Positions 1 through 9,989 of a DNA stretch of 64,000 nucleotides are shown here, piece after piece. Numbering within the stretch: the first letter of the stretch is position 1; every line of letters starts with the position of its first letter. The DNA lies in NCBI GenBank assembly GCA_946807835.1, contig OX327686.1, positions 7,378,001 to 7,442,000 of the forward strand. Direction: 5' to 3'. Under the pieces are notes generated by a model. The model was not told where the DNA came from. It saw only the letters and a program-made list of their open reading frames with translations, and made no database searches. The DNA is from Ailanthus altissimus (taxonomy: Eukaryota; Streptophyta; Magnoliopsida; Sapindales; Simaroubaceae). The position numbers and the translations under genes were made by a program.

Positions 1-236
1 TTAAAAAATCTAATAATAAAAATAATGAAACAAATATAAAATCACTAGCAGAAAGTTTCATTATTAATCAATACATCAAGTCCGTGAGGGTCGGGTCACC
101 TCGATTACAAAAAATATAAAAATAATAAAATAATAAATAAAAAAAAGCATTTAAACAGCAAGAGAACTATTCCCACAAGAAACTTCCTTGGCCATCCGAG
201 CGGTTTTGTCTTATAGAATGGGAGTGGGGTTAACAA

Positions 237-1293
237 TAAGGATGGCAAAATAATTTGTAAACTCGCTAAATCTCGTCTTCGTTGAAAAAGATTTAATTAG
301 ACTTGAAACAAATTTAGGTTGGGTTTGGTACACAAGGTTAAATTCGCAATGAGTTTGGGATGAGTATGGTTTTGATAAATTATCCTATAGATACTTGTTA
401 GGGTATTTGTGGATACGTACATTTTTTTCTTAAAAAGAAGACTAAACAACGTTGCTTTGGTTGTAACCCTAAATAAAAATTTAAAATAACGATTTTTATC
501 TCTTCTTCAATCTATCAATTATTTTCTGTTCACTTATTATACAAAAATTGTCTCATAACTTTGTCATCCCTAATTTTTTATTCTCATAAAACTATTAGCT
601 CACACTCATCAAATATTTATTTGATTATTAAATGATATATTTCGATCTCTCTTTAATCCTCGTCTCATTGATATTATTTAAATAAATAATATGAATATTT
701 TAAGAAAGATAGATTAATTTTTTTTGTTTAACTTTTCCATTATTTATTTTATTCACATGACGGATATTGATGTGCATTTTAAGATAGGTCAATTTGCTAA
801 CTAGTTAAACCAATAATATATTAAACATTAAATAATATGCTCATATAAATTTATTTATAAGACGTGTCTTAAATCTTGAATCAAGCCTAAGAATTGTTTA
901 AATGGGTTACTTTTTAATTATGTTGTTTAGTATTTGTATTAACTATTTATAAATTACTTTTATTAGTTTAACTTAAAAATGAGTTTAACTTTAATGAGAA
1001 GACTTTTATGGAATTTAAATTTGTAATATGATTTTGATTGCTATATTTTATGAATTTTCTTTAAAATTAATGTTATGATTTTATATTTTTTATTATATTA
1101 ATTTATAACCTGCTTAAAATTTGCGAATAACTCGTTATAGATTTGGTAAGGAGTACATATCAACTAGAGCAGGTTTAGTAATGAAACTCTAAATCCACAA
1201 TAGGTTTAAGAAGGATTGGTATTTCATTTTTGAAGTGGATGCTAATGCGGATTTAGGGGTACTCATCCCAAACCCGATCCGTTACCATCCCTA
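237..1293. mobile_element. hAT-like nonautonomous DNA element
   Basis: The left end reads TAAGGATGGCAAAATAATTT. The right end, reverse-complemented, reads TAGGGATGGTAACGGATCGG. These resemble the GGGATGGCAACGGG termini common in plant hAT MITEs. The flanking 8-mers are GTTAACAA (229-236) and GTTAATAG (1294-1301), a near 8-bp target duplication with two mismatches. The interior is AT-rich and shows no transposase. Confidence 0.6.
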
Positions 1294-1299
1294 GTTAAT

Positions 1300-2620
1300 A
1301 GGGGCTTCATTATTACGACCCAAAAGAGATTCCTCGGCAACCTCCGCTTTAACCAAAGTGATTGCTTCCTCAAGCCATTGGAGATTGAGGTCTGAGTTAT
1401 GCTTTTCAAAAGCCTTTATGTAGCTTATATACCTTTTCATAACCTTTGAAACGTAGGAATTCTTTAGCACGATTGCCACTCAACTTCATGGTTAGTTGTT
1501 CAATAAAACATTTACAGATAGAAAAGAAATGAGGCTTGAAGTCTGAAAAGATCTTGCAACCAAAACGTCACGCCAACTGGATGCATGTTGTTGTGCAACC
1601 TTAACCCTTGCTTTAACATCGTTAGAAAGTTACAATCTTAGTTGCCAAAAAGCTGCAAAATAATAAAAATGGTAATGAGAGAACTCTGGACAAAGATAAG
1701 CAATAGTCAAAGTAGATTAATAAAAAAAACCTGTACTCGATGTGAACCTTGTCAGGAATAATAAAAGTTCCAATTATAGCTCCATAAATTTCTTGACCCC
1801 AATTGCTTCCAACAAAAAAAAACCATTGTGACTTCTACCCTTATTAATGGTGAGCAATCGCATAATAGGTTTTGAGCTACTATTAGGAGACAAGTAATGG
1901 AAACCTGTACTCTTTTTCGAGTTAGATTTTATCTTGTACATATACTGTAACTCCTAAAAAGAGGGCTTGGTCAGACCAACCTTTGACCGCAAGACGTACA
2001 CTCACACAAGACCTTTAAGGAGTTTAAAAATAGCTTAGAGGGTGTGATTCCCATTTAGACAAACATCTTTATAATGTAAGGCTACATGGGCAACCTAGGC
2101 CTAACTCAAAAAAGTCTGAATAAAGAGTCACCTTTCCGAGTTAAAGTTAGCTAGGAAAATCATTAACAAGAGAGGCCTTTAGGGTCACCGAATAAGGGAT
2201 ATTAAATTGAGTCCTTAAATGTTCTAAATCCTTCTTGGTTTTGATGGAATTTTGGTAAAGGAAATCCATTTCAAAGTTATTTACTCCTCCACAACTTAAA
2301 GAAGGCTCAAGTTTTTCCTCATAGTCAAAATCCTCCTATTTTCTATTATCAAGCTCCTCCTCATCATTTGTGGCCTTTGAGTCTTCAAACTTGACTTACC
2401 TAAAAAAGAACGTTTTCTCTTCTGTCATCTCATACTTTGGCCATAATGGTATCAGGTTCCCCTAGGATAGGTCGTGAACTTCTTCATCAAGTAGATTGAA
2501 GAGCTGAGACTCTTGACTGAGATTGGTTATTTTTTTAATTAGAGGGGTCTCATCTTCCTCTATATCACTAAAGTCTAATCCAAGTCCGACAACGGCATGG
2601 TTTTTCATGCTATACTAGCC
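1300..2620 (-). pseudogene. Decayed gag-like ORF of a gypsy-type retroelement
   Basis: Minus-strand frames interrupted by stops run from MKNHAVVGLGLDFSDIEEDE near 2610. A stretch around 2120-2200 reads GKVTLYSDFFELGLGCP and then CLSKWESHPL. This matches the pattern of plant proteins annotated as 'gypsy-type transposase' or 'putative plant transposon protein', which begin with a helical domain of that form. Further on, NKGRSHNGFFLLEAIG and a C-terminal helical piece at 1291-1479 fit the same family. The hAT-like element at 237-1293 abuts its 3' side. Frameshifts and stops make it nonfunctional. Confidence 0.5.
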
Positions 2621-2838
2621 CATTTGGCGGTAGGTAAATATTCCAAGACTAAGGACACTAAGTGTAATTTGGATAAGATCAAACACTAAGGAAAGTCAAC
2701 AAGAAGAAGCAACCTTTGAGAAAGTATTTCAAAAAATAACAACAAAGATGAAAATTATAACAAGTTTTAGAAATACTTAAACATTTTCTAGGATTCAAAT
2801 ACAAATTCTATAGCAGCATTCATATGAAGCCAAAAGAC

Positions 2839-2880
2839 ATATATATATATATATATATATCTGGAGAGAGAGAGAGAGAA
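2839..2880. repeat. (AT)n-(AG)n microsatellite
   Basis: A run of about ten AT units is followed by GAGAGAGAGA. It lies in noncoding sequence upstream (minus-strand sense) of the gag-like remnant. Confidence 0.9.
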
Positions 2881-3000
2881 GAAAGAAAGAAATATGAAAA
2901 GCTTATAGTAAAGTATCAAAAGAAAGCTATAAAACGTGGAAAAATATACTGAAATATTTAAATATACTAAAAAAAATGGTTGCTAAAAGAAAATTTTGTA

Positions 3001-3131
3001 CTTTGTGACTTTTGAGCATTTTTCCATCTGCAGTTGTTTTCTTCCCAAAATATGAAGAAACTCTCACTCTATTTCTCTCTCTTCAAATGACTGCAGATGG
3101 AAAAATCCTCAAAATAACCCAAAAGTCACAA
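3001..3131. repeat. Imperfect inverted repeat (foldback)
   Basis: The left arm at 3001-3036 (GTGACTTTTGAGCATTTTTC and on to CCATCTGCAGT) pairs with the right arm at 3088-3131, which carries a roughly 9-base insertion. The loop is about 50 bases. It could be a small MITE or a remnant; no target duplication was found. Confidence 0.6.
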
Positions 3132-4858
3132 ATTTATAATAAAGTTCACGAGTTGATTTGAGCCATTGAAATGATTGTGCAACCTAAATATTTGTGTGCC
3201 GAAAGATATCTTTTCAACTAACTGATGCAACCAATGAAGCCGTATTGATTATTAGATCAAAATCCAAAGGTTAGGGAAGTGTTATGTCTTTCTCAACCAC
3301 TGATAAAGCCCTTAGGATTTTGCGAGATGTAATGATAGTAGATATATGACTTTCAAAAGGTAGCTATATTAAATTTTGTAACAGTACAAATAATAAACTA
3401 TAATATAGTTCTTAAAAAATCAAAGACTCTTCCTATTTGAGTATTTCTACAAGAAAACTAAAGATAGTTCAAATAAGGATGAAGTCATCCCGAATACTTT
3501 AAAGTTTCTTGTGACAAGTCAATACTGAAAACTAAAAGACTTTTGTCCCTTTTGAGTTTTTGGCCCAAACCCAATTCTTTGAGAAGGATCAAAGTAATCC
3601 ACAACCAGAATGGCCTAAAATCCAAAGGCCCATGATAGAACTCATGATAAAAACCTACAAGTCTTTGGTTCTTTATTGAAAAGACCTTTACCAAATATCA
3701 AAGGAAGTCCTCAAAGTTTACTTATGCTCATTAGTATAGAATACCTTAACCGAAAAGGCCACAACTTAGAAGACCTTGGGTGGAAGACCTTGGCATCAAC
3801 GCCATTAGAAGTTGACCATCACCCACAATACTTTGGCTCCACTAAAGACTAAAAATTTAGCAGCAATCTTGAGATACTCAGCGATTGGACCCTAATTGAG
3901 TTAAACCTTATATTTTTAGAGCACGTTAATTAATCTCATTCTCGAATATTTCAAATGCCATGAATTTTGGCTTAATTAAAGAATAAACATATTAAAATAT
4001 AAGAAAATTACAAATTATCTCTAATCCTATCAAGTCTTTAGAGCATTCATTTATAAAAATGAGGTTGAAGAACTAAAAAGGGGATTATGCACTTATAGTA
4101 GAGCACACCTTACCCTCAAGTGATTCATACAAGTTTTTGGTCCAAGGAACCAACATCTACCCCCAATTCAAACACACACACACACACACTTATTTCAATA
4201 AAAAAAAATATATATCCCACCTTTTTATTTTTTTTATAGACCTATTAACTTAAGCATTAAAAGGTCTTCGCTAAAAAAAAAAAAACTCAGACTTGACCTG
4301 TTTATTTTATTACTTGTATGAATTACATAGTATCGATTGCAATTTAAGCATTCAATACTTGAATTATGGTTACCTGTTTATTTTATTACTTATATGACTC
4401 TTATAACTCTTAAATTTATATGTATTAATTATTTCTTTTATTAATTTAATTTTTAGTGAGATATATTTTTTAAACACAAAAATAAATAAGGATGAAAAAC
4501 AAAGTTGATTTACTTAGCCAGACCAATGTAAAGACTTAATTAATAATATAATTTATTTAAAAAATTGTCCATAATTAAAAAAATCTTGTGAAATTAGGAA
4601 TTTTATTTTTCTATAAAGTTGCCAAATAAAGACCATGACTTATTTTGAATAGAAGGCAAAAAAGATTTAAATTTTTTTTTAAAAAAGAAATTGATTATTA
4701 AAGAGGATTATTCTAGGACTACACCCCTGCAAGACACACATATAGATTAGTTATTCAATCTTTAATTGATTTTTTCTTGAATACACATATGTTTGAACTT
4801 TCATTCAATTGATATTAAAATATATACATAAATTTTATAGAATAAAGACATAGATAAT

Positions 4859-5861
4859 GGGAAAAAAGATATTTTAGTCTCTAGAATATGACATAATATC
4901 CAATTTTATTCAAAAAGTTTCAAATTACTCAATTTTGTCCATCTCCATTATATTAGTTATCATTAAATCTTACTATTGAAGCGCAAAATTGTCACTCAAT
5001 AAGAAATATTTATACACTCTAACACGCGTCAAATAATCATGAGTTATTAAATAAATAAATTAAAAAATTCTATTGGCAGTCACCACCATCGACAGTAGAC
5101 ATCTGGAGGGCCACAGCCAGCCACCAGATTCTAATGATAAAAATTATATAATTAAACTCTATTTTTCGTAATCTATAATGGTAAGATTATTTATTTACAA
5201 AAAACAAAATACCAAAAGGAGACTAAATAAGGAATGAAAGGTAGCAGCCACCGGTGGTGCATGTCAAACAGAGCGACTGTAAAGTGCACCACTACCCCGT
5301 TTAACAATGACCACCATTTCATGGTGGAGGGCGGCAGCCATCAATGATGCATGTCAAATGAAGCAGCGGTGACTTGCATCACTGCTATCGTTGGATAGAT
5401 CGACTGCTATCTCCCATTGCATATATTGGTTGCCTTCTTGTATTTTTGATCGAAAATGACCTTACCATTGTGTAGATCACGAAAAATAGAGTTCAATGAT
5501 ATAGATTTTGATTATTTTTATCGTTAGAGTCCAATGGTAGGCTATTACTAGATGTCTACTGCTGGTCAAAGGTTCTGTTTTTTTAAATAATTTATTTTTA
5601 AAAATCAATTTTAAAATTGAACATTTGGATATGCCATGTGTCCTTTTTTTAAATCCATAGCCAATCTTTTATTAACACGTAAAAATAATATTAACACTTG
5701 AATTTTAGTATGGGCAAAAGTGTCATTATAAAACAATGAACTATTTCGTTAAATCTAACGATTATTGACTAATGAAGAGGAACAACACTAGGTAATTTGA
5801 AACTTTAAAGATAAAATTGAGTATTAGACTATATTTCAAGGACAAAAATATTCTTTTTCCT
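4859..5861. mobile_element. Mutator-like nonautonomous foldback element with long terminal inverted repeats
   Basis: The left end GGGAAAAAAGATATTTTAGT matches the reverse complement of the right end, AGGAAAAAGAATATTTTTGT. Similarity continues imperfectly inward for about 300 bp on each side, including the CAGTAGACATCT blocks at 5093-5104 and 5551-5562. Both ends are flanked by the identical 9-mer ATAGATAAT (4850-4858 and 5862-5870). A 9-bp target duplication is the hallmark of the Mutator superfamily. The interior, about 5235-5400, carries two copies of a GCAGCCA...GCATGTCAAA unit and is GC-richer than the flanks. No transposase frame is present, so movement would have needed an autonomous partner. 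Confidence 0.88.
5235..5400. repeat. Internal direct duplication in the Mutator-like element
   Basis: Two related units, one near 5241-5300 (AGCAGCCACCGGTGGTGCAT) and one near 5332-5390 (GGCAGCCATCAATGATGCAT), are repeated about 90 bp apart. Both are followed by GTCAAA. Confidence 0.6.
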
Positions 5862-5953
5862 ATAGATAATTAATCACAGTTACAAATTCAATTTACTGAA
5901 AAAAGAAAAAAAAAGAGTAAAGTAATTGTTAAAATTAGTTAAAAATGATATTT

Positions 5954-6440
5954 ATACACAATAAGGGAGAAAAGAATTAATATAAGAGGGAAAAAATGAT
6001 GAATGAGATAGAAAAGTAAAATAAAATAGGAGAGAGAAAATAATATTATTATAACTATAATGAGGTCCATTAGTAGTTAAATAAATTTTAAAAAAATACA
6101 ATAATTATACATAAACTTTAATCTTAACCATTAAATAAAATGTGATCTAATGGGTAGAAACTTGTGTAAAAAAAAGAAATATCATGGATCCTACCCCTAT
6201 ACACACACACACACACATATACACATACACAATAAGAGATGAAAGTATTAATATGAGCGAGAAAAATGAGTTACATGAAATAAAAAAGATGAGAGATAAG
6301 ATAATACTATTATTATTGTGATGAGGTCTATTAACTCTAAAAATGAAATATCTCAACTTTAATCTTAATCATTAAATAAAAAGTGATCTAATGGTTAAAA
6401 ACTTATGTAAAAAAAGAGGTCCCATGAATATTGTCCTTTA
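5954..6440. repeat. 271-bp imperfect tandem duplication
   Basis: ATACACAATAAG starts at 5954 and again at 6225. The following sequence stays similar through GATGAGGTC, CTTTAATCTTAA and GTGATCTAATGG up to about 6185 and 6440 respectively. A (CA)n run lies at the junction (6201-6216). No coding content is seen. Confidence 0.75.
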
Positions 6441-6452
6441 TATATATATATA

Positions 6453-6598
6453 ACTGATCTACTGGGCAATGGAGCTCACTACTCAGTGAACTCCAGACAT
6501 TATTTAACACTGTTGAAATAATACCAATGTATTACAGAATGCTGATACGTGTCTTGAAACTTATTGAGTGGTGAGATCCATCGCTCACTAGATCAGTT
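6453..6598. mobile_element. Small MITE with TIRs of about 35 bp inside a TA repeat
   Basis: The left end reads ACTGATCTACTGGGCAATGG. The right end, reverse-complemented, reads ACTGATCTAGTGAGCGATGG. The match continues through CTCAC and ACTCA. Both ends border (TA)n tracts, so a TA-targeting element is likely but the exact duplication cannot be defined. The Copia LTR similarity begins immediately to its right. Confidence 0.75.
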
Positions 6599-6604
6599 AT
6601 ATAT

Positions 6605-7039
6605 ATATAAACACTTGTAAATCATTTATATTGAAATCAAGCATTAAGAGAGATTCTAAGAGAGAGAAGAACTGGGTAAACATTAAGTGTTTGTGTGCGC
6701 TAGGATGGAGCCGTCGTTTGGGTGTTTATTGCTTGTGGTAGAGCAATGGTACACTAAACATTAGGTTCTTTTTTAATGTTCTTCATTAGGTTTTCCTTGT
6801 AAAATCTCTAGGGAGTTAATAAGAGAGGCTAAGATCCTTGGATCCATCGTAGACGTAGGCAATTGGCTGAACCACGTAAGTAATATGTTGTGCTCTTTAT
6901 TTTTTACTTTGAATTCTTGCTATTTTGCTTGATATACAGGTTATTCTGCTAGGTAAAGAGGTTAAGGTTCAAGGTTGAACTTGACTAGGGTTTTTCACTT
7001 TAACCTAATCTCACAGGGAGAAGGATGATTCCTCCAACA
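6605..7039 (+). mobile_element. 5' LTR fragment of Copia element
   Basis: The segment matches the right half of the LTR at 8441-9355 (for example GAAATCAAGCATTAAGAGAG and GGAGTTAATAAGAGAGG). It ends CCAACA at 7039, directly before a primer-binding site. The left half of the LTR is missing, and the MITE at 6453-6598 lies at the break. Confidence 0.8.
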
Positions 7040-7042
7040 AAC

Positions 7043-7054
7043 TGGTATTAGAGC
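7043..7054 (+). promoter_or_regulatory. Copia primer-binding site (initiator Met-tRNA)
   Basis: TGGTATTAGAGC differs by one base from TGGTATCAGAGC, the site complementary to the 3' end of initiator methionine tRNA used by most plant Copia elements. Confidence 0.85.
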
Positions 7055-7090
7055 TAAGGTTCGATAATACATATCTAAGGTATTTAAACC

Positions 7091-8300
7091 ATGGCTACAA
7101 TCAAGCAAGAAATAGAGAAGTTCAATGGGATGAATGAGTTCAATCTTTAGATGAAGAAGGTTAGGACTCTACTAGTGAAGGAAGGGTTAGACTCAGCTTT
7201 GGAGGAAGCTAGTTCCTCAATTAGCGAAGGGACAACGACCTCAAAGTCTGGACAAAAAGATTGAGACATGATTTAGAAAAAAAGCTTACAGTATCATAAT
7301 CCTAACGTTGAAGGACGAAGTATTAAGGGAAGTTAGTGATTGAAAAACCGCTTTGGGGTTATGGAAGAAACTTGAAGCATTATACATAAAGAAGTCTATT
7401 GTAAATAGACTTCTTGTAAAGAATAAACTACATCAGTTAACTATGTATGAGGGACCTTCATTGAGAGCCCATATTGACGAGTTCAATAAGATCATCATAA
7501 GCCTTGAGTAATTGAGCATTAAGACTGAGGATGAGGACAAGGTCATAATCCTATTAAGTTTGTTGCCGAAAAGCTAAGAAAGCTTTATGGATACGCTGTT
7601 GTATAGTAAAGAGTCTTTAACGATGAATGATGTCAATGCATTATTGAACTCAAAAGAATTGACAAAGAGATCTGAGTCCAAAAATGGAGTAGCATTGTTT
7701 GCACAAGAAAAAAAGAGCAACCAATCGAGAAGGAGATCCAAGAAGTGTTTCCTCTGTAATAAGGAATGACACTTTGTGAAGGATTGTCCAAGACAAAAGG
7801 CCAAGGAGGGTGTGCTACAATCAGTACTCTTGGAGAAGATACCGTAGACACGTTGGTAACCTCAAGTGAAAAGTAAGCTGGCAAATAAATACTAGATTCG
7901 GGGTGTAGTGTTCATATATGTCCCAAAAAATTGATATTTACCAACTACAAAGCGAATAGAGGTAAAGCTCTAATGGGGAATAACATGACTTGAGAGATCA
8001 TGAAAGTTGATGACATATGGCTGAGGATGTAAGGTGGAGAAACTAGGCACTTATATGGTGTAAGGTATGTTCCTAATTTGAGGAAGAACTTGATATCCCT
8101 AGGAAAGCTCGATGAGGAGGAGTATTCGGTTAGAGCAGAAAAAGAAAAAACGAGAGTAGAGAAAGGGCCTATAAGGTTTTAGGGTGAGAAGCACAATGTG
8201 AGGGCTTTATGTGCTTAAGGAGATGGCCATGAGTGGCCCAACATGGGCTGTTGAGGTAATGCAGACTACTAGGCGACATTCAAACCCTGCTGATCAAGGT
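7091..8300 (+). pseudogene. Decayed Copia gag-protease, pol mostly deleted
   Basis: The reading starts MATIKQEIEKFNGMNEFNL, a typical Copia gag start. A zinc knuckle of spacing C-X2-C-X4-H-X4-C lies at 7746-7787 and has a stop codon at the usual Gly before His. The aspartic protease motif LDSG lies at about 7892-7903, followed by GVRYVPNLRKNLISLGKL, the usual Copia sequence after the protease. The frame contains many stops and frameshifts. Integrase, reverse transcriptase and RNase H are absent: sequence passes from just after the protease to the 3' LTR within about 350 bp. The element is therefore internally deleted and could move only with help, if at all. Confidence 0.85.
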
Positions 8301-8440
8301 GATGAGGGTTGGAAAGGAGTGCAATGTATTCATACCTTATGTAAGATACATAAATGCCTTTGGAGACCAAAGTCACTAGTCTAGGAAAAGTTAAGTCTTG
8401 GTGAAGACTTAACTAGACTTAAATCTAGGTGATAGAGTAT

Positions 8441-9355
8441 TGATATGAATCAAATCCAAAAGCCTTCTTATTTAGAAGATTTTGAATCAATGAAGGATTC
8501 ATTTGAGATTTGGTGATTCAATAACCTTATTTGGATAAGAATTGAGATGAATATAAAAAATGATAGTCACAAAAAGTTAAGAACGTATAAGACATACATA
8601 GAAAATTCTAAGGCGTGTGGGACATGAAGGGGGAAGCAAAACAGAACTCGAAGACGCAAGGGAAACGAAGAAAAAGGTGCAAAAACTGGTGTAGGCCTGA
8701 GCGCTGTGGCGCCTAGATCAGTACTCCAGCACTATGGTGCCAGGTTCCCAGCGTCGCAGTGCCAAGTTCTCAGCGCCGCAGCACTGAAAAAGGCATGCTC
8801 AGCGCTGCGACGCCAGGACCTTAGCGTCGCGGTGCCAGACCAAATATAGTTCGTATTTGATCCGAATTTCTAAGTTTTGAGAAGTTTTTTACTTCTAAAA
8901 TAAGTGAACTCTTACTCTAATAAGGACTAGGGATAGTAGGTATAAAATAACCAATATATAAATACTTGTAAAATTTTTTGGTTGAAATCAAGCATTAAGA
9001 GAGACTCTAAGAGAGGGAAGAACTGGGTAGAACCATCGTTTGGTTGTTCATTACTCATGGTGGAGTAAGGATACATTAAATATTAGGTCATTTTAAGGGT
9101 TCTTCATTGAGTTTTTCTTATAAAATTTATAAGGAGTTAATAAGAGAGGTTAAGATCCTTGGATTCACCGTGGACGTAAGCAATTGACTAAACTACGTAA
9201 GTAATTGTATTGTATTCTTTATTTTCTATTTTAAATTATTACTATTTTATTTGATATACATGTTATTCTACTATATAAAGAGATTAGAGTTCAAAGTTAA
9301 ACTTAACTAGAATTATTTATTTTAACCTAGTTTCATTAAGAGAATAATGTCGAAG
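8441..9355 (+). mobile_element. 3' LTR of Copia element
   Basis: The proposed start is TGATATGAATC and the end lies near 9355. The right half aligns with 6605-7039, and the whole aligns with the antisense copy at 19707-20575. It contains a GC-rich palindromic minisatellite. Exact ends are uncertain by several bases, since the element ends have drifted. Confidence 0.75.
8699..8836. repeat. GC-rich palindromic minisatellite in the Copia LTR
   Basis: Six 15-base units of the form CAGCGYYGCRGYGCC (with variants) start at 8699, 8727, 8749, 8771, 8800 and 8822. Spacing is 22 bp or 28-29 bp. Each unit is partly self-complementary. It stands out as the most GC-rich patch in a roughly 30% GC window. 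Confidence 0.85.
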
Positions 9356-9428
9356 CATTCATGCTCACTGAAATAAAAATATATAAATACCAATATGCAG
9401 TATGAAATAAAGGAATAAACCTTTCAAT

Positions 9429-9985
9429 AAAGGTGGCAATGTGGGTAAATTAATTATATTTGTATCATGTTTTAATAGGATATTATTGAAATTTTTGTAG
9501 ATTATAATACTATTTATTTAACTAAATGAATCAAATAACAAAACAGAATTTTAATTTATTTAATAAATGAATTACACAAAAATATTTAACAAATAAATTA
9601 TATTAAATTTATTTATATAAATATACATTATCAAACACTATCTAAATTGTTTTTATAATTATAAACATGATTCTATTCATTTACGCACTTATTATTTTAA
9701 ATTATTAAAATACTTGTATCATTTAAATTATTAAATATGTAATATATTAACTGCATCAACGAATTCATATTTTAAACAATTTGACTGAATTTGATTATTT
9801 AATTAGTAACGTGTCATAAACAAGTTGATAAATTTAAACGTTCAAACACAATTTTGATACAATTATTAAATAAGTGATATAAATTTAATCCGTTTAATAA
9901 TTGTGTTATTTTTTTCACTTTAAATTCATTAATTCATATCAAATATATATTGTATAAATAAATCGTAACCCATATTGCTACCGTT
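9429..9985. mobile_element. hAT-like MITE remnant
   Basis: The left end AAAGGTGGCAATGTGGGTAA matches the reverse complement of the right end AACGGTAGCAATATGGGTTA. The GGTGGCAAT-type terminus is common in plant hAT-like MITEs. The interior is extremely AT-rich with no ORF. No clear 8-bp duplication is seen. Confidence 0.55.
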
Positions 9986-9989
9986 ATCT

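Larger units (their letters stand above)
2640..4850. other. Intergenic or old retroelement flank
   Basis: No gene was found. The stretch holds microsatellites, the foldback at 3001-3131, a (CA)n run near 4171-4190 and a small direct duplication at about 4298-4390 (ACCTGTTTATTTTATTACTT twice, 74 bp apart). The part at 3480-3850 may belong to the leader or LTR of the minus-strand gag-like element, but I cannot define its ends. Confidence 0.4.
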
